This document shows positions 43,301-50,409 of a stretch of DNA of 59,574 bases, piece after piece. The stretch comes from Kiritimatiellia bacterium (GTDB lineage Bacteria > Verrucomicrobiota > Kiritimatiellia > RFP12 > UBA1067). A model generated the notes under the pieces. It ran no database searches. It saw only the letters and a list, made by a program, of their open reading frames with translations, and was not told the origin of the DNA. Each line of letters opens with the position of its first letter. Within the stretch, counting starts at the first letter, position 1. The position numbers and the translations under genes were made by a program. Location: the NCBI GenBank assembly GCA_024405265.1, contig JAKSOZ010000007.1, positions 1 through 59,574 on the forward strand. The letters are read 5' to 3'.

Positions 43301-43398
43301 GGACGGTAATATGTTGAGCGGGGGACGGTAATGATTTGAAGCGGTCACGATATTGATTCGAGCCGGTCTCGGTAATGATTCTACCATACCCCGATATT
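43301..43398. repeat. 22-bp phased array, five units (word NNNCGRTAWT)
   Basis: Units start at 43301 (GGACGGTAAT), 43323 (GGACGGTAAT), 43345 (TCACGATATT), 43367 (TCTCGGTAAT) and 43389 (CCCCGATATT). Every step is exactly 22 bases. A second, weaker word (AGCGG / AGCCGG) follows each unit at about half the period. Confidence 0.8.
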
Positions 43399-43974
43399 GT
43401 AATCTTTCGGGGACTGTCCCCCTCCGGCCTAAGCCCACCTGCGGCGGGCGCAAAAGGAGCGAGCTCAAGACGCTCCTTAGAATTGGGTGAGGCTAGTGAC
43501 GCGAGGTTGAGTGTTGAGCGAGGCTGAAAGACGAGATGCGGTTCGGCGGATTCGGAAGTCGAGAACAAGTAAGCCTAGGAGGAGTATCCGACGACGAAGG
43601 ATTGCGCAGTTATCGGCTTCAGAAGCGACCGGGAGCATCGAGGAGAGAAGCCAAGCGAGACCGAGAGCGAAGCGGCAGCTCGCCGAATTCGACCAGGGTG
43701 CCATGCGCGGCGAATTTGGCCGCCGTCAGCCGAGCGGACTAGACTAAGAAGATGACTCGCTTGAAGCGGCTCGGGTCGAGACTAATCTAAAGATTGTCGA
43801 AACCCGTAGACGCCGAAAGCGAGGCTCTTATCAGTCAGGAGCACGGTTGCGGGCAAATTCGCCGTCACAAGGTAAAGGCACAGGCTAGAGGTGCGCAGGA
43901 AAATTTGGGGTCTGTCCCCGTTTTTCTTTTCCTCTCACATTATATCATAAACCCTCTCGAGGATAGCGGCAAGT

Positions 43975-44111
43975 CTAGGCTAGAGAGGTCTCGACCCTTG
44001 GCTAGAAAATCACTTTTCTTTAGCTAGCGCGGCACTTCGCGCTAGTTAGACTACGCGAGTTCTCTAGCTTAGAATCGCGGCCGTGAAAACTAGAGCATAT
44101 TTTCGAGCTAG
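43975..44111. repeat. CTAG cluster with 18/22/26-bp spacing
   Basis: CTAG occurs at 43975, 43980, 44002, 44024, 44042, 44064, 44090 and 44108. Several steps are 22 bases, and two units form 22-base palindromic blocks (CTAGCGCG ... CGCGCTAG at 44024-44045 and CTAGAGC ... GAGCTAG at 44090-44111). CTAG is normally one of the rarest tetranucleotides in bacterial genomes. Confidence 0.6.
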
Positions 44112-44130
44112 CCGAACCTTACGCCGACGC

Positions 44131-44700
44131 TCAGTAGCCGAGATCTTCGTCGACGAGGATGACTAAAGTCGGCATGCCCGTAGGGCAGCGGTCGAAAATC
44201 GCCGTCACCTTGCAGATTCTGTCGGGACTATCGCAATCGAGGCAGACGTCATTGATCGCGCACGGAGTCTTCTTACCTAAGCGGCGGCAATTGGGGCCGC
44301 AGGCCTTAGCGTGAATGCGCTCCAAGGCCGCGTCGATTCCGCCTTCGACGATCTTATTCTTGCCGATAACGTAAATCACCTTCTTCGGCCCCGCGATCGA
44401 CGCGGCGACACGATTGCCGCGCCCGTCGATGTTAACGATGCGCCCGTCGGAGGTTAGGGCATTGGCGGAGAGAAGGAAAAGATCCATTATGAGTTCATGA
44501 TCGAGAATCTTCTTTCCCGACTTCTCGAGCATATCGCGAACTCCCGATTCTTTAAGCGATTCCGAGCCGCCCCACCCGATGGTCGCGGCACTTTCGGCTT
44601 CTTTCGCGATGACTTCGCGAGCTTCGGCGCTCGTCGCGACCGCTATCGCTTCAAAGCCGCGTTTCCTAAGCGCGGCAGCAACTTCGTGGAGCTTATACAT
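44131..44700 (-). CDS. LUD-domain protein (LutC/YkgG-like) with Cys-rich end
   Basis: A 189-residue protein with the LUD/DUF162 plan: TIGWGGSESLKESGVRD, DLFLLSANALTSDGRIVNID and GPKKVIYVIGKNKIV. Such proteins occur in lactate-utilisation complexes and in stand-alone form in anaerobes. The end has CGPNCRRLGKKTPCAINDVCLDC, six Cys in a pattern suitable for a metal or cluster site. No lutA/lutB partner is nearby, so the lactate role is not supported. It overlaps the DUF975 gene by 8 bases. Confidence 0.82.
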   Translation of the reverse strand: MYKLHEVAAALRKRGFEAIAVATSAEAREVIAKEAESAATIGWGGSESLKESGVRDMLEKSGKKILDHELIMDLFLLSANALTSDGRIVNIDGRGNRVAASIAGPKKVIYVIGKNKIVEGGIDAALERIHAKACGPNCRRLGKKTPCAINDVCLDCDSPDRICKVTAIFDRCPTGMPTLVILVDEDLGY

Positions 44701-45433
44701 GGGGAAAACCTTTCGTAGCGGGTTCTTCTTGTTTCTCTAAAAGATCGCGATAGAAGATAGCCGAGCCGAGAGCCCAGTAGTTAAAGAAAATGATCCAGCC
44801 GACAATGGGGACGAAAATCCAAAGTGCCGCGAGCCAGTAAGACATATCGAACTTAAAGAGTCGCCACTTATTACCTTCCATCATCTTGACCGAGCGTTTA
44901 AGCGCGGCAAAAGCTCCGCTCGAAGGATCGTCGGCCTTAATAAACCACAGTTGACGATAACGATAAGAAACGACAAGCGCGATTATTATTGAAATAAGGT
45001 AAAAAATCATTGCGCTGAGTGCGAGAATAGACGTTCCGGTTTCCAAAGCTTTTGCGGCCAATACCACGGTAGCTACCAATGGTAGAAATACCCAAGCAAG
45101 TATCACGAGGCCCATAACCATTTGAGCGAAAAACGCGCGAAAAGGATACAGGTAACCGAGGAATGAGTCGCTTAAAATTCCCCTTTCTTCACCGCGAACA
45201 ACGCCCAGAAACGCCGCAGCAAGCCCCATCGTCATAACCGCCTGGAAGAGATTGCCGACTAACTGAACGATTCCCTCGGCGCTTTTATTAAAGCCGAATA
45301 GCGCATAAAGAGCCACTATGACGCCGATAATGATAAGATATTGCAAAGCTCCTACGCCGAAGAGCTTCCAGATGTGGTTATTCTTCCATAAAAGTGACCA
45401 AGCTTCTTCGCGGATTTCTTTCGAACTTCTCAT
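44693..45433 (-). CDS. DUF975-family integral membrane protein
   Basis: A 246-residue protein starting MRSSKEIREEAWSLLWKNN, the typical DUF975 opening, followed by about six membrane segments and the cytoplasmic SYRYRQLWFIKADDP motif before the last two helices. Function unknown for the family. It is transcribed with the LUD gene (8-base overlap) and follows the secreted protein at 45462 by 28 bases. Confidence 0.82.
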   Translation of the reverse strand: MRSSKEIREEAWSLLWKNNHIWKLFGVGALQYLIIIGVIVALYALFGFNKSAEGIVQLVGNLFQAVMTMGLAAAFLGVVRGEERGILSDSFLGYLYPFRAFFAQMVMGLVILAWVFLPLVATVVLAAKALETGTSILALSAMIFYLISIIIALVVSYRYRQLWFIKADDPSSGAFAALKRSVKMMEGNKWRLFKFDMSYWLAALWIFVPIVGWIIFFNYWALGSAIFYRDLLEKQEEPATKGFPHV

Positions 45434-45461
45434 ATTATTATCGCTTTCTACCTAAAAAGCC

Positions 45462-48110
45462 TCAGTATAGCTTCTTGCCGTAAACGAGTATCTTATAAAG
45501 ATGGAAGAAGTCATTTCGATCATCGATCTTGCGTCCGACCTTGATATATCTCGCCTTGATCGGAGCGAGAATCTCAAGCGTCCACTCATCCTGCACCTTG
45601 GTGAAGGTTCCGAGGTGGGTAAACGTCTTGCCGTCTTCGCTCGACCAAATCGAAAGCGGAATCTGACGCGAGGCGTTCTGACGAGAACCGGAGTTCACGA
45701 TGGTAATCGCCTTGATTTCCGCCGGTCCCGGGAGTTTGACCATCCCCCAAGGCGCCGTTTCTTTTCCCGTATGGAAAGCGTTCCCCTCTCCGAAGCCCTG
45801 AGCGGTAAGCGCGTCGCGATATACGATCGGCCAATCCCATGGGCTGGTCGACGAGGTCATGAGCATGCCATCGGGAGAAATGAGCCTGGCGCCCGCCTTT
45901 TCCGTCGGCCAAGACCTATCGGTCGGTTTAGGTTTAAGTTCACTCGAAAACTTATCGAGGATCGCGTAAACTTGATGGAACATTTCGATATCGCCCGATT
46001 TCGAAGCGGTCAGAAGCATTTCTTTGTAATCGATCGCCGAGCCCGTCTTCTCGACGCTCGCGGCGACGATACCGATAAAGCGTCGCGTCGATTCCTCGTC
46101 GCGCACCAGATTCGTCGAGCCCCAATTGACCGCCTGACGATAAAAGCTCTTGGTTCCGGCTTGACCATCGAGAGCCGCGTCGAGAATCGCCCAATTGGCC
46201 TCCGCGTCATTCGCGAAGAGTTGCTTAAGCGGATTCAAAGCGATTTCATCGAAATATCCCGCCTCGGCGACCTCATACGAGCCCTCTTTCATCGTCTTCA
46301 GCGCCTTAACCGCCGCGTTCAGCTTCGCTTCGCGATTAGTGAGCTTCTTAAGATACGGAAGATAAAGCTGAAAACCTTCGCTCGGCATCGTCGAGAACGT
46401 CTCACGAACTGCCGCGGCGTAAGGCTCGTACGCCTCAATCGGAGCTTTGGCGCGCTCGAGCGCGTTGAACCAGGCGACCGCCGCGCACCAGTTGCCGGGC
46501 ACCTTCCTCATCGCCTCTTCATACTTCCCCTGCCAACGAAGCCTCTCGGCCGCCATACGGTCGGGATGCGCGTAATAAAGCTGCTGCTCGTTCGCCGCGG
46601 CGAAGCCTCCGCCTCCGAGCGAATTGTGCGGACCCGTATGACCGGTTACCGAATAAGCGACGTTCCAACGATCTTTCTCATAATCCCAGAGCATGTACGC
46701 GCAGTGACCGGGCTGACCCGCCGAGAACGCGCGAATACCATGAGTCTCGGCGATATGCGCGCCGAAATTCGAAAGCGAACCGCAAACGCCTCCGACGTAA
46801 AAGCGGCGCTTTTGCATGACATCTCGATGCTCCCAGGGCCTGTAGTACATGGGTCCCTGAACACTTTCGCCGAAGCAGTTGTCCATTCGATAGGAGCACT
46901 GCCAGCACATCCCGCCATACTCCGCCGGCGCGACGTTCTTGACGAAATTATGGCTCCAGCGAAGATCTTCGATCGTGAGCCAGGAATTCTGCCCGAAGCC
47001 TACGACCTCGCGCCACTTTCGGACGTCATAGTTCTTCGTCTCGGCGATAAGCGAGCCGTCTTTGAGCCAATCGCGATAGAGCGCATAAGCTTGGACGAGC
47101 CACTCCTCGTCTCTATCGTAGCCATGGTTCAGCGCAAGCGCGGTCGCGACGTTGCGCGCGGCTTTATCGTTCAAAATCGAGCCGTCGTCATTGAATACGA
47201 GCGTATCGAGCGTCTTCAAAGCTTTCGCGGCGTTCCCGAGATTATCGTTCATGCCTTGCCAAGCCTGACAGCTCCAAGGCCCCGAACCCGCGAACTCCTC
47301 CGTCCACTCCGTATCGGCGAAGAAGCGTTCGAGGAATTCGCGCCCTCCCTCCTTCGCGCCGATTTCGTTAATCGTATCCTCGCCGACGACCGAGCGAATG
47401 TATTTCGCCGCGAGGCCGTCGTTAGGAGCGAGGCCCGAGAAAGCGGCTGAAGCACGCATCTTCAAAACTCTACGCGCGATTTTGAGTTCACCCGCCTTCG
47501 CCTCGTTCACATGAAGCGTGATCGTCTGGATCGCAACGCCGCTCGGGAGTTCGAATTCGAACGGAGGCGTGAGTTTAAGATAAGTTCCGGACTCGACGTT
47601 AATCTCGATCGCCGAAATCTTCGCCGCGCCCTTCACGTCGATCGTATAGAAGCCGGGTTCGCGGAAAGCTCTGTCGACGCCGTACTTGATGGTCGTCGTC
47701 GGAACGGTAAGTTCGCCGTCTTTCCACGGCCAATAAAGCGAAAGCGGAGCGACGCCGCGCAAGTTCAAATAGCCCATCGCCGCCGTTCCCCAGAAAGAGG
47801 TTTCGTCGACTTCGACTACGCCCTTCAGCAGCGCGTTCATTTCGTCCGTCTTCGCCTTATCGTCGCGATAAAGCGCGAAACGAGCCATGTCCTGAAGTTG
47901 GGAAGAGCCGCGAATCGTCGAGAGGAGAGCTTCGCCTTCTTTGATCTTACCTTCCTTGCGAAGCTCGCTTATTTTGCCTACGCTTTCGATACCGGGAGCG
48001 TAAGTGATTGCGGGAGTATAGGTGGGAACGAACTTGGGCGCGGCAAAAGCGCCCAAACTCGCCAGCGTGAGCATCGCGCCTACGCTGAAGCGTTTGATAT
48101 TCGTTTTCAT
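45462..48110 (-). CDS. Secreted transglutaminase-like protein with discoidin domain
   Basis: An 882-residue protein with a signal peptide (SVGAMLTLASLGAFA). The middle (about 395-520) has a transglutaminase-like core: Cys in YVGGVCGSLSNFGA, His in GQPGHCAYMLWD, and an Asn/Asp in the following WNVAYSV strand. The C-terminal ~140 residues look like an F5/8-type discoidin domain (IKAITIVNSGSRQNASRQIP ... ARYIKVGRK). The first half has a small beta domain and helices. It probably acts on, or binds, surface protein or polysaccharide; activity is inferred only from the triad. The predicted mRNA starts at the ATG. Confidence 0.75.
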   Translation of the reverse strand: MKTNIKRFSVGAMLTLASLGAFAAPKFVPTYTPAITYAPGIESVGKISELRKEGKIKEGEALLSTIRGSSQLQDMARFALYRDDKAKTDEMNALLKGVVEVDETSFWGTAAMGYLNLRGVAPLSLYWPWKDGELTVPTTTIKYGVDRAFREPGFYTIDVKGAAKISAIEINVESGTYLKLTPPFEFELPSGVAIQTITLHVNEAKAGELKIARRVLKMRASAAFSGLAPNDGLAAKYIRSVVGEDTINEIGAKEGGREFLERFFADTEWTEEFAGSGPWSCQAWQGMNDNLGNAAKALKTLDTLVFNDDGSILNDKAARNVATALALNHGYDRDEEWLVQAYALYRDWLKDGSLIAETKNYDVRKWREVVGFGQNSWLTIEDLRWSHNFVKNVAPAEYGGMCWQCSYRMDNCFGESVQGPMYYRPWEHRDVMQKRRFYVGGVCGSLSNFGAHIAETHGIRAFSAGQPGHCAYMLWDYEKDRWNVAYSVTGHTGPHNSLGGGGFAAANEQQLYYAHPDRMAAERLRWQGKYEEAMRKVPGNWCAAVAWFNALERAKAPIEAYEPYAAAVRETFSTMPSEGFQLYLPYLKKLTNREAKLNAAVKALKTMKEGSYEVAEAGYFDEIALNPLKQLFANDAEANWAILDAALDGQAGTKSFYRQAVNWGSTNLVRDEESTRRFIGIVAASVEKTGSAIDYKEMLLTASKSGDIEMFHQVYAILDKFSSELKPKPTDRSWPTEKAGARLISPDGMLMTSSTSPWDWPIVYRDALTAQGFGEGNAFHTGKETAPWGMVKLPGPAEIKAITIVNSGSRQNASRQIPLSIWSSEDGKTFTHLGTFTKVQDEWTLEILAPIKARYIKVGRKIDDRNDFFHLYKILVYGKKLY

Positions 48111-48116
48111 GGCGCT

Positions 48117-48122
48117 ATTGTA
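48117..48122 (-). promoter_or_regulatory. Extended -10 promoter of the 45462-48110 gene
   Basis: TTATGC-TACAAT on the minus strand. The hexamer ends 6 bases before the ATG, placing the predicted transcription start at the first base of the start codon. Confidence 0.65.
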
Positions 48123-48151
48123 GCATAATCCCGAAGCGCCGTCAAATAGTC

Positions 48152-48991
48152 TTACGGGCCTACCACGCCGAAGATCGCGTCATGATCCGAGAGTTCTTCG
48201 GCGGAAATTCTGATCGTCCGCCCCTTCGCTTCCAGCCCACGAACGAAGATATAATCCAGGAGCGAATTTCCCCAGCGTTTGTTCGGGTGACTGTAACGCT
48301 CAGCTTCCGGCATCAACCTCGAGAAATCGACAAACCCGAATTTCTCCAAATCGGCAAATATCGTTTCATCGGCGAATTCCTTTTTATCGCGATCGGAATT
48401 GAAATCACCTCCGATAATTACCGACGCTACCTTCCGCTTCTTTTTCCCGGCTCGCTCAAGTAAATCTTCGATAGCGATCGCACGTTTTGCCGCGTTTTCT
48501 TTCTTCAAAGCCGCGTTCGTCGCGCCGTAATTCGATTTCAAATGTACGGCGTAGACCTCCGTCGTAATCGAACCGGGGAAGATAAGTGTAGAAAAAGCGG
48601 TTCCACGCGGCGCTTTTACCTTCTTTTTCGCAGGCCAAACGCCCCAGCCGGCGTCGACCACGGGAAGCGTCGTGATGATCGCGTCCTGTTGTTGGTCGAA
48701 GCGGTCTCGCCTACGATAGCGCGAAACGCTCGCAACGTGCAAATTCGGCTTCGACATGCGTTCGACGAGGTTCGAAACGACCTCGGGAGAGCGCATTTCA
48801 TTTAAGATGATGACGACGTCATTGGTTCCGCCTTCATCAAGCGCGGCGATTCCCTTGGAAAGCATTTCCGCAGCGGCACTCATAGTCGCTTCCTCGACTT
48901 TCGGGTGCGCACGATGTTCGGCACGACCGGATGGAAACCAATTTCCATTCCACGTACCGATAATTACCGCGGCTAGTATAAGTTTAATCAT
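48152..48991 (-). CDS. Secreted EEP-family nuclease/phosphatase
   Basis: A 279-residue protein of the endonuclease/exonuclease/phosphatase superfamily. Motifs in order: GTWNGNWF (residues 12-19), IILNEM (60-65, metal Glu), YAVHLKSNYG, GGDFNSDRD (metal/transition-state), LLDYIFVRG and the final SDHDAI (Asp-His pair). The N-terminus is hydrophobic and may serve as signal or anchor. The substrate (DNA, phosphoesters or lipid head groups) cannot be read from sequence. The upstream region has a 7-unit 22-bp array that touches its -35 position. Confidence 0.85.
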   Translation of the reverse strand: MIKLILAAVIIGTWNGNWFPSGRAEHRAHPKVEEATMSAAAEMLSKGIAALDEGGTNDVVIILNEMRSPEVVSNLVERMSKPNLHVASVSRYRRRDRFDQQQDAIITTLPVVDAGWGVWPAKKKVKAPRGTAFSTLIFPGSITTEVYAVHLKSNYGATNAALKKENAAKRAIAIEDLLERAGKKKRKVASVIIGGDFNSDRDKKEFADETIFADLEKFGFVDFSRLMPEAERYSHPNKRWGNSLLDYIFVRGLEAKGRTIRISAEELSDHDAIFGVVGP

Positions 48992-49008
48992 CGCTCAAGA
49001 TAAACTTT

Positions 49009-49014
49009 ATTATA
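49009..49014 (-). promoter_or_regulatory. Promoter of the EEP gene
   Basis: TTTTGA, 17 bases ending GGAAATATGG, TATAAT on the minus strand. The start codon is 17 bases from the hexamer. Confidence 0.6.
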
Positions 49015-49040
49015 CCATATTTCCAACGCGCTCAAAATGT

Positions 49041-49192
49041 CAAGTTACATGATAATCATACTCAAGTCACACGTAAACGGACTCGCGCACACATGTAAAC
49101 CATTCTCAAGTTACATGTAACTTGGCGCTTACTCACATGTAACTTGGGCTTAAGTTACATGTGACTTGACGTTAAGTCACATGTAAGTAAGA
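49041..49192. repeat. 22-bp phased palindrome array, seven units (CAAGTTACATGTAACTTG)
   Basis: The core ACATGT (or ACATGA, ACACGT) starts at 49047, 49069, 49091, 49113, 49135, 49157 and 49179: six steps of exactly 22 bases. The best units are the full palindrome CAAGTTACATGTAACTTG (49106-49123) and its one-change form (49152-49168). The array lies between the toxin gene's stop codon (49228) and the EEP promoter. Confidence 0.92.
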
Positions 49193-49227
49193 CTTTCCAC
49201 GTCCTAACCGAAACACTTTTAATGCCA

Positions 49228-49545
49228 TCAAACTACTTCATCAAAGATGTTGATTGCATCTTCGTCAAGAAGCATGCTGACACGTCGAACCGTTATCACA
49301 TAAATCACATCTTCTTTAGTTCGATAAATCAGTCGAAAGTTCTTCTTGACGATTACTTCTCTATAAGGCAACGACGGAAATTCAGGAAGCTTGCGGCCCA
49401 TTGCGGGAAATTCCACGAGCCCTTCCGCCGCCTCAATAATCCTATCGACCCATTTCATTGCAATATCCAAACAAGACTCCGTTGCAATGTATCGCGCTTG
49501 GTCCCGCAGGCAATCACGCGCAAATTCAGTCCATACTACCCTCAT
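49228..49545 (-). CDS. RelE/ParE-family toxin
   Basis: A 105-residue protein with the ParE/RelE fold signature: MRVVWTEFARDCLRDQARYI, two helices, PAMGRKLPEF and LPYREVIVKKNFRLIYRTKEDVIYVITV (central strands and basic patch). Depending on subgroup it would block gyrase or cut mRNA on ribosomes; ParE is the closer match by length and by the conserved RLIYR segment. It follows the antitoxin gene by 5 bases. Confidence 0.88.
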   Translation of the reverse strand: MRVVWTEFARDCLRDQARYIATESCLDIAMKWVDRIIEAAEGLVEFPAMGRKLPEFPSLPYREVIVKKNFRLIYRTKEDVIYVITVRRVSMLLDEDAINIFDEVV

Positions 49546-49550
49546 GAGCT

Positions 49551-49832
49551 TTAGATCCCCAAAGAAGACAATACCGACTCACGAACTTCACCGGAGGAAA
49601 GCACACGACCGGCCTGAATATCTTGCTCACCTTTATAGAGCTCCATTGCAAGATCCGCCTTGTCCAAGAGTTCCTGATAATCATTCACATCAAGAAACAC
49701 CGTCGAAGCCCGCCCGTTTTGAGTAACAACCACGGGACGATGCGTGGTTCTCGTCTGGGTCATTAGACGAGTTACATCCGACCTAAAGGACGAAAGCGGA
49801 ACAATATCTTCAGCAAAATTAACTCGCGGCAT
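49551..49832 (-). CDS. Phd/YefM-family antitoxin
   Basis: A 93-residue protein from ATG 49832 (MPRVNFAEDIVPLSSFRSDV); an in-frame start 19 codons earlier lies upstream of the promoter and operator. It has the family plan: short DNA-binding part, RPVVVTQNGRASTVFLDVNDYQEL, and a charged helix tail. It pairs with the ParE/RelE toxin. Autorepression through the palindrome at 49846-49860 is likely. Confidence 0.88.
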   Translation of the reverse strand: MPRVNFAEDIVPLSSFRSDVTRLMTQTRTTHRPVVVTQNGRASTVFLDVNDYQELLDKADLAMELYKGEQDIQAGRVLSSGEVRESVLSSLGI

Positions 49833-49845
49833 AGCATCTTCTCCA

Positions 49846-49866
49846 ATCTTGTTACAAGATATTTTA
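49846..49866 (-). promoter_or_regulatory. Operator and promoter of the toxin-antitoxin operon
   Basis: ATCTTGTTACAAGAT (49846-49860) is a perfect 15-base palindrome that covers the predicted transcription start. The -10 is AATATGG-TAAAAT (49866-49861), in the minus direction. This arrangement is typical for a self-repressed toxin-antitoxin operon. A partial second half-site CTTGGTCAAG is at 49881-49890. Confidence 0.75.
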
Positions 49867-49894
49867 CCATATTCTGTAATCTTGGTCAAGCACT

Positions 49895-50004
49895 ACTGAA
49901 TCGTTACTGAACTCATTCTGAACCCAATCTGAGTCCATACTGCATTCTTAGGGAGTCGTTCGGGAGTTCTTGGGGAGTCGTTCGGGAGTTCTTCGGGAGT
50001 TTGT
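49895..50004. repeat. 11-bp phased array, ten units (ACTGAATCGTT changing to CGGGAGTTCTT)
   Basis: Units start every 11 bases from 49895: ACTGAATCGTT, ACTGAACTCAT, TCTGAACCCAA, TCTGAGTCCAT, ACTGCATTCTT, AGGGAGTCGTT, CGGGAGTTCTT, GGGGAGTCGTT, CGGGAGTTCTT, CGGGAGTTTGT. The word shifts gradually from one form to another without any indel. Confidence 0.85.
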
Positions 50005-50120
50005 TTATCTTGCTAATCGCAAGAACATCCTCGCCCAGTCCGAAAAACAAACACTTATCTACCATTTCACAATTTGCCACGTTTCGAAGTGCCGCGCACA
50101 AGGTTGCGTTCCTTAAAACG

Positions 50121-50197
50121 CTACCTATCATTTACTAAATCGCAACGTATCGTTTTACCAAGCGCTACCTATCGTTTCCTTATTCGTTACTTATCCT
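50121..50197. repeat. 22-bp phased array, four units (CTACCTATCGT)
   Basis: CTACCTATCAT at 50121, CAACGTATCGT at 50143, CTACCTATCGT at 50165 and TTACTTATCCT at 50187, each exactly 22 bases apart, with weaker related words between them (TTACTAAATCG, TTTACCAAGCG, TTCCTTATTCG). Confidence 0.75.
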
Positions 50198-50236
50198 TTT
50201 CTTTTTGAACCTAGATATCAATGTCCTTCATCCCTG

Positions 50237-50346
50237 GACTGTCGGTTGACTATCGGTCATGCACAATCAAACTTTCCGAATCGTTTCTGAACTATTACTG
50301 AATCAATACTGAATCGTTACTGAATCAAAACTGAATTCAACCGGAA
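50237..50346. repeat. 11-bp phased array (GACTRTCGGTT then ACTGAATCNNT)
   Basis: GACTGTCGGTT and GACTATCGGTC are 11 apart at 50237 and 50248. Then six-base cores begin at 50275 (TCCGAA), 50286 (TCTGAA), 50297, 50308, 50319, 50330 (all ACTGAA) and 50341 (CCGGAA), all steps being 11. The word ACTGAATCGTT is shared with the array at 49895. Confidence 0.85.
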
Positions 50347-50409
50347 ACGAAATCCGCGACAAATTAGACAAAACGCCTAATCTGCCGCGGAATCTTACCA
50401 ATTATGCCA

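Larger units (their letters stand above)
43026..44130. other. Gene-free 1.1-kb spacer with palindromes and phased repeats
   Basis: No convincing frame on either strand. Contents: an inverted repeat GCGCGGCATTA / TAATGCCGCGC (about 43088-43149); three GGGGWCTGTCCCC palindromes (43236, 43409, 43907); the 22-bp array at 43301-43398; a hairpin GGAGCG / CGCTCC at 43455-43477; a 34-base repeat at 43486-43519 that recurs near the right edge; a promoter-like TATGA-TATAAT on the minus strand at about 43938-43943; and a CTAG-rich 22-bp-spaced cluster at 43975-44111. Confidence 0.7.
49891..50409. other. Gene-free spacer built of phased repeats
   Basis: No coding frame. It holds three separate 11/22-bp arrays (49895-50004, 50121-50197, 50237-50346), a hairpin TCTTGC / GCAAGA at about 50009-50025, and a degenerate copy of the repeat that flanks the AbiE pair (about 50078-50100). 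Confidence 0.7.

Noticed and set aside
43500-43900. RNase P RNA or tmRNA
   Set aside because: None of the conserved core strings of either RNA was found on either strand.
45501-47450. 649-codon plus-strand frame opposite the transglutaminase-like gene
   Set aside because: Arg-rich shadow frame. The minus-strand gene has a signal peptide and two domain signatures.
49041-49192. CRISPR array
   Set aside because: Spacing (22 bp) is far shorter than repeat-plus-spacer units, the spacers are not unique sequences of 30 bp or more, and no cas genes are present.
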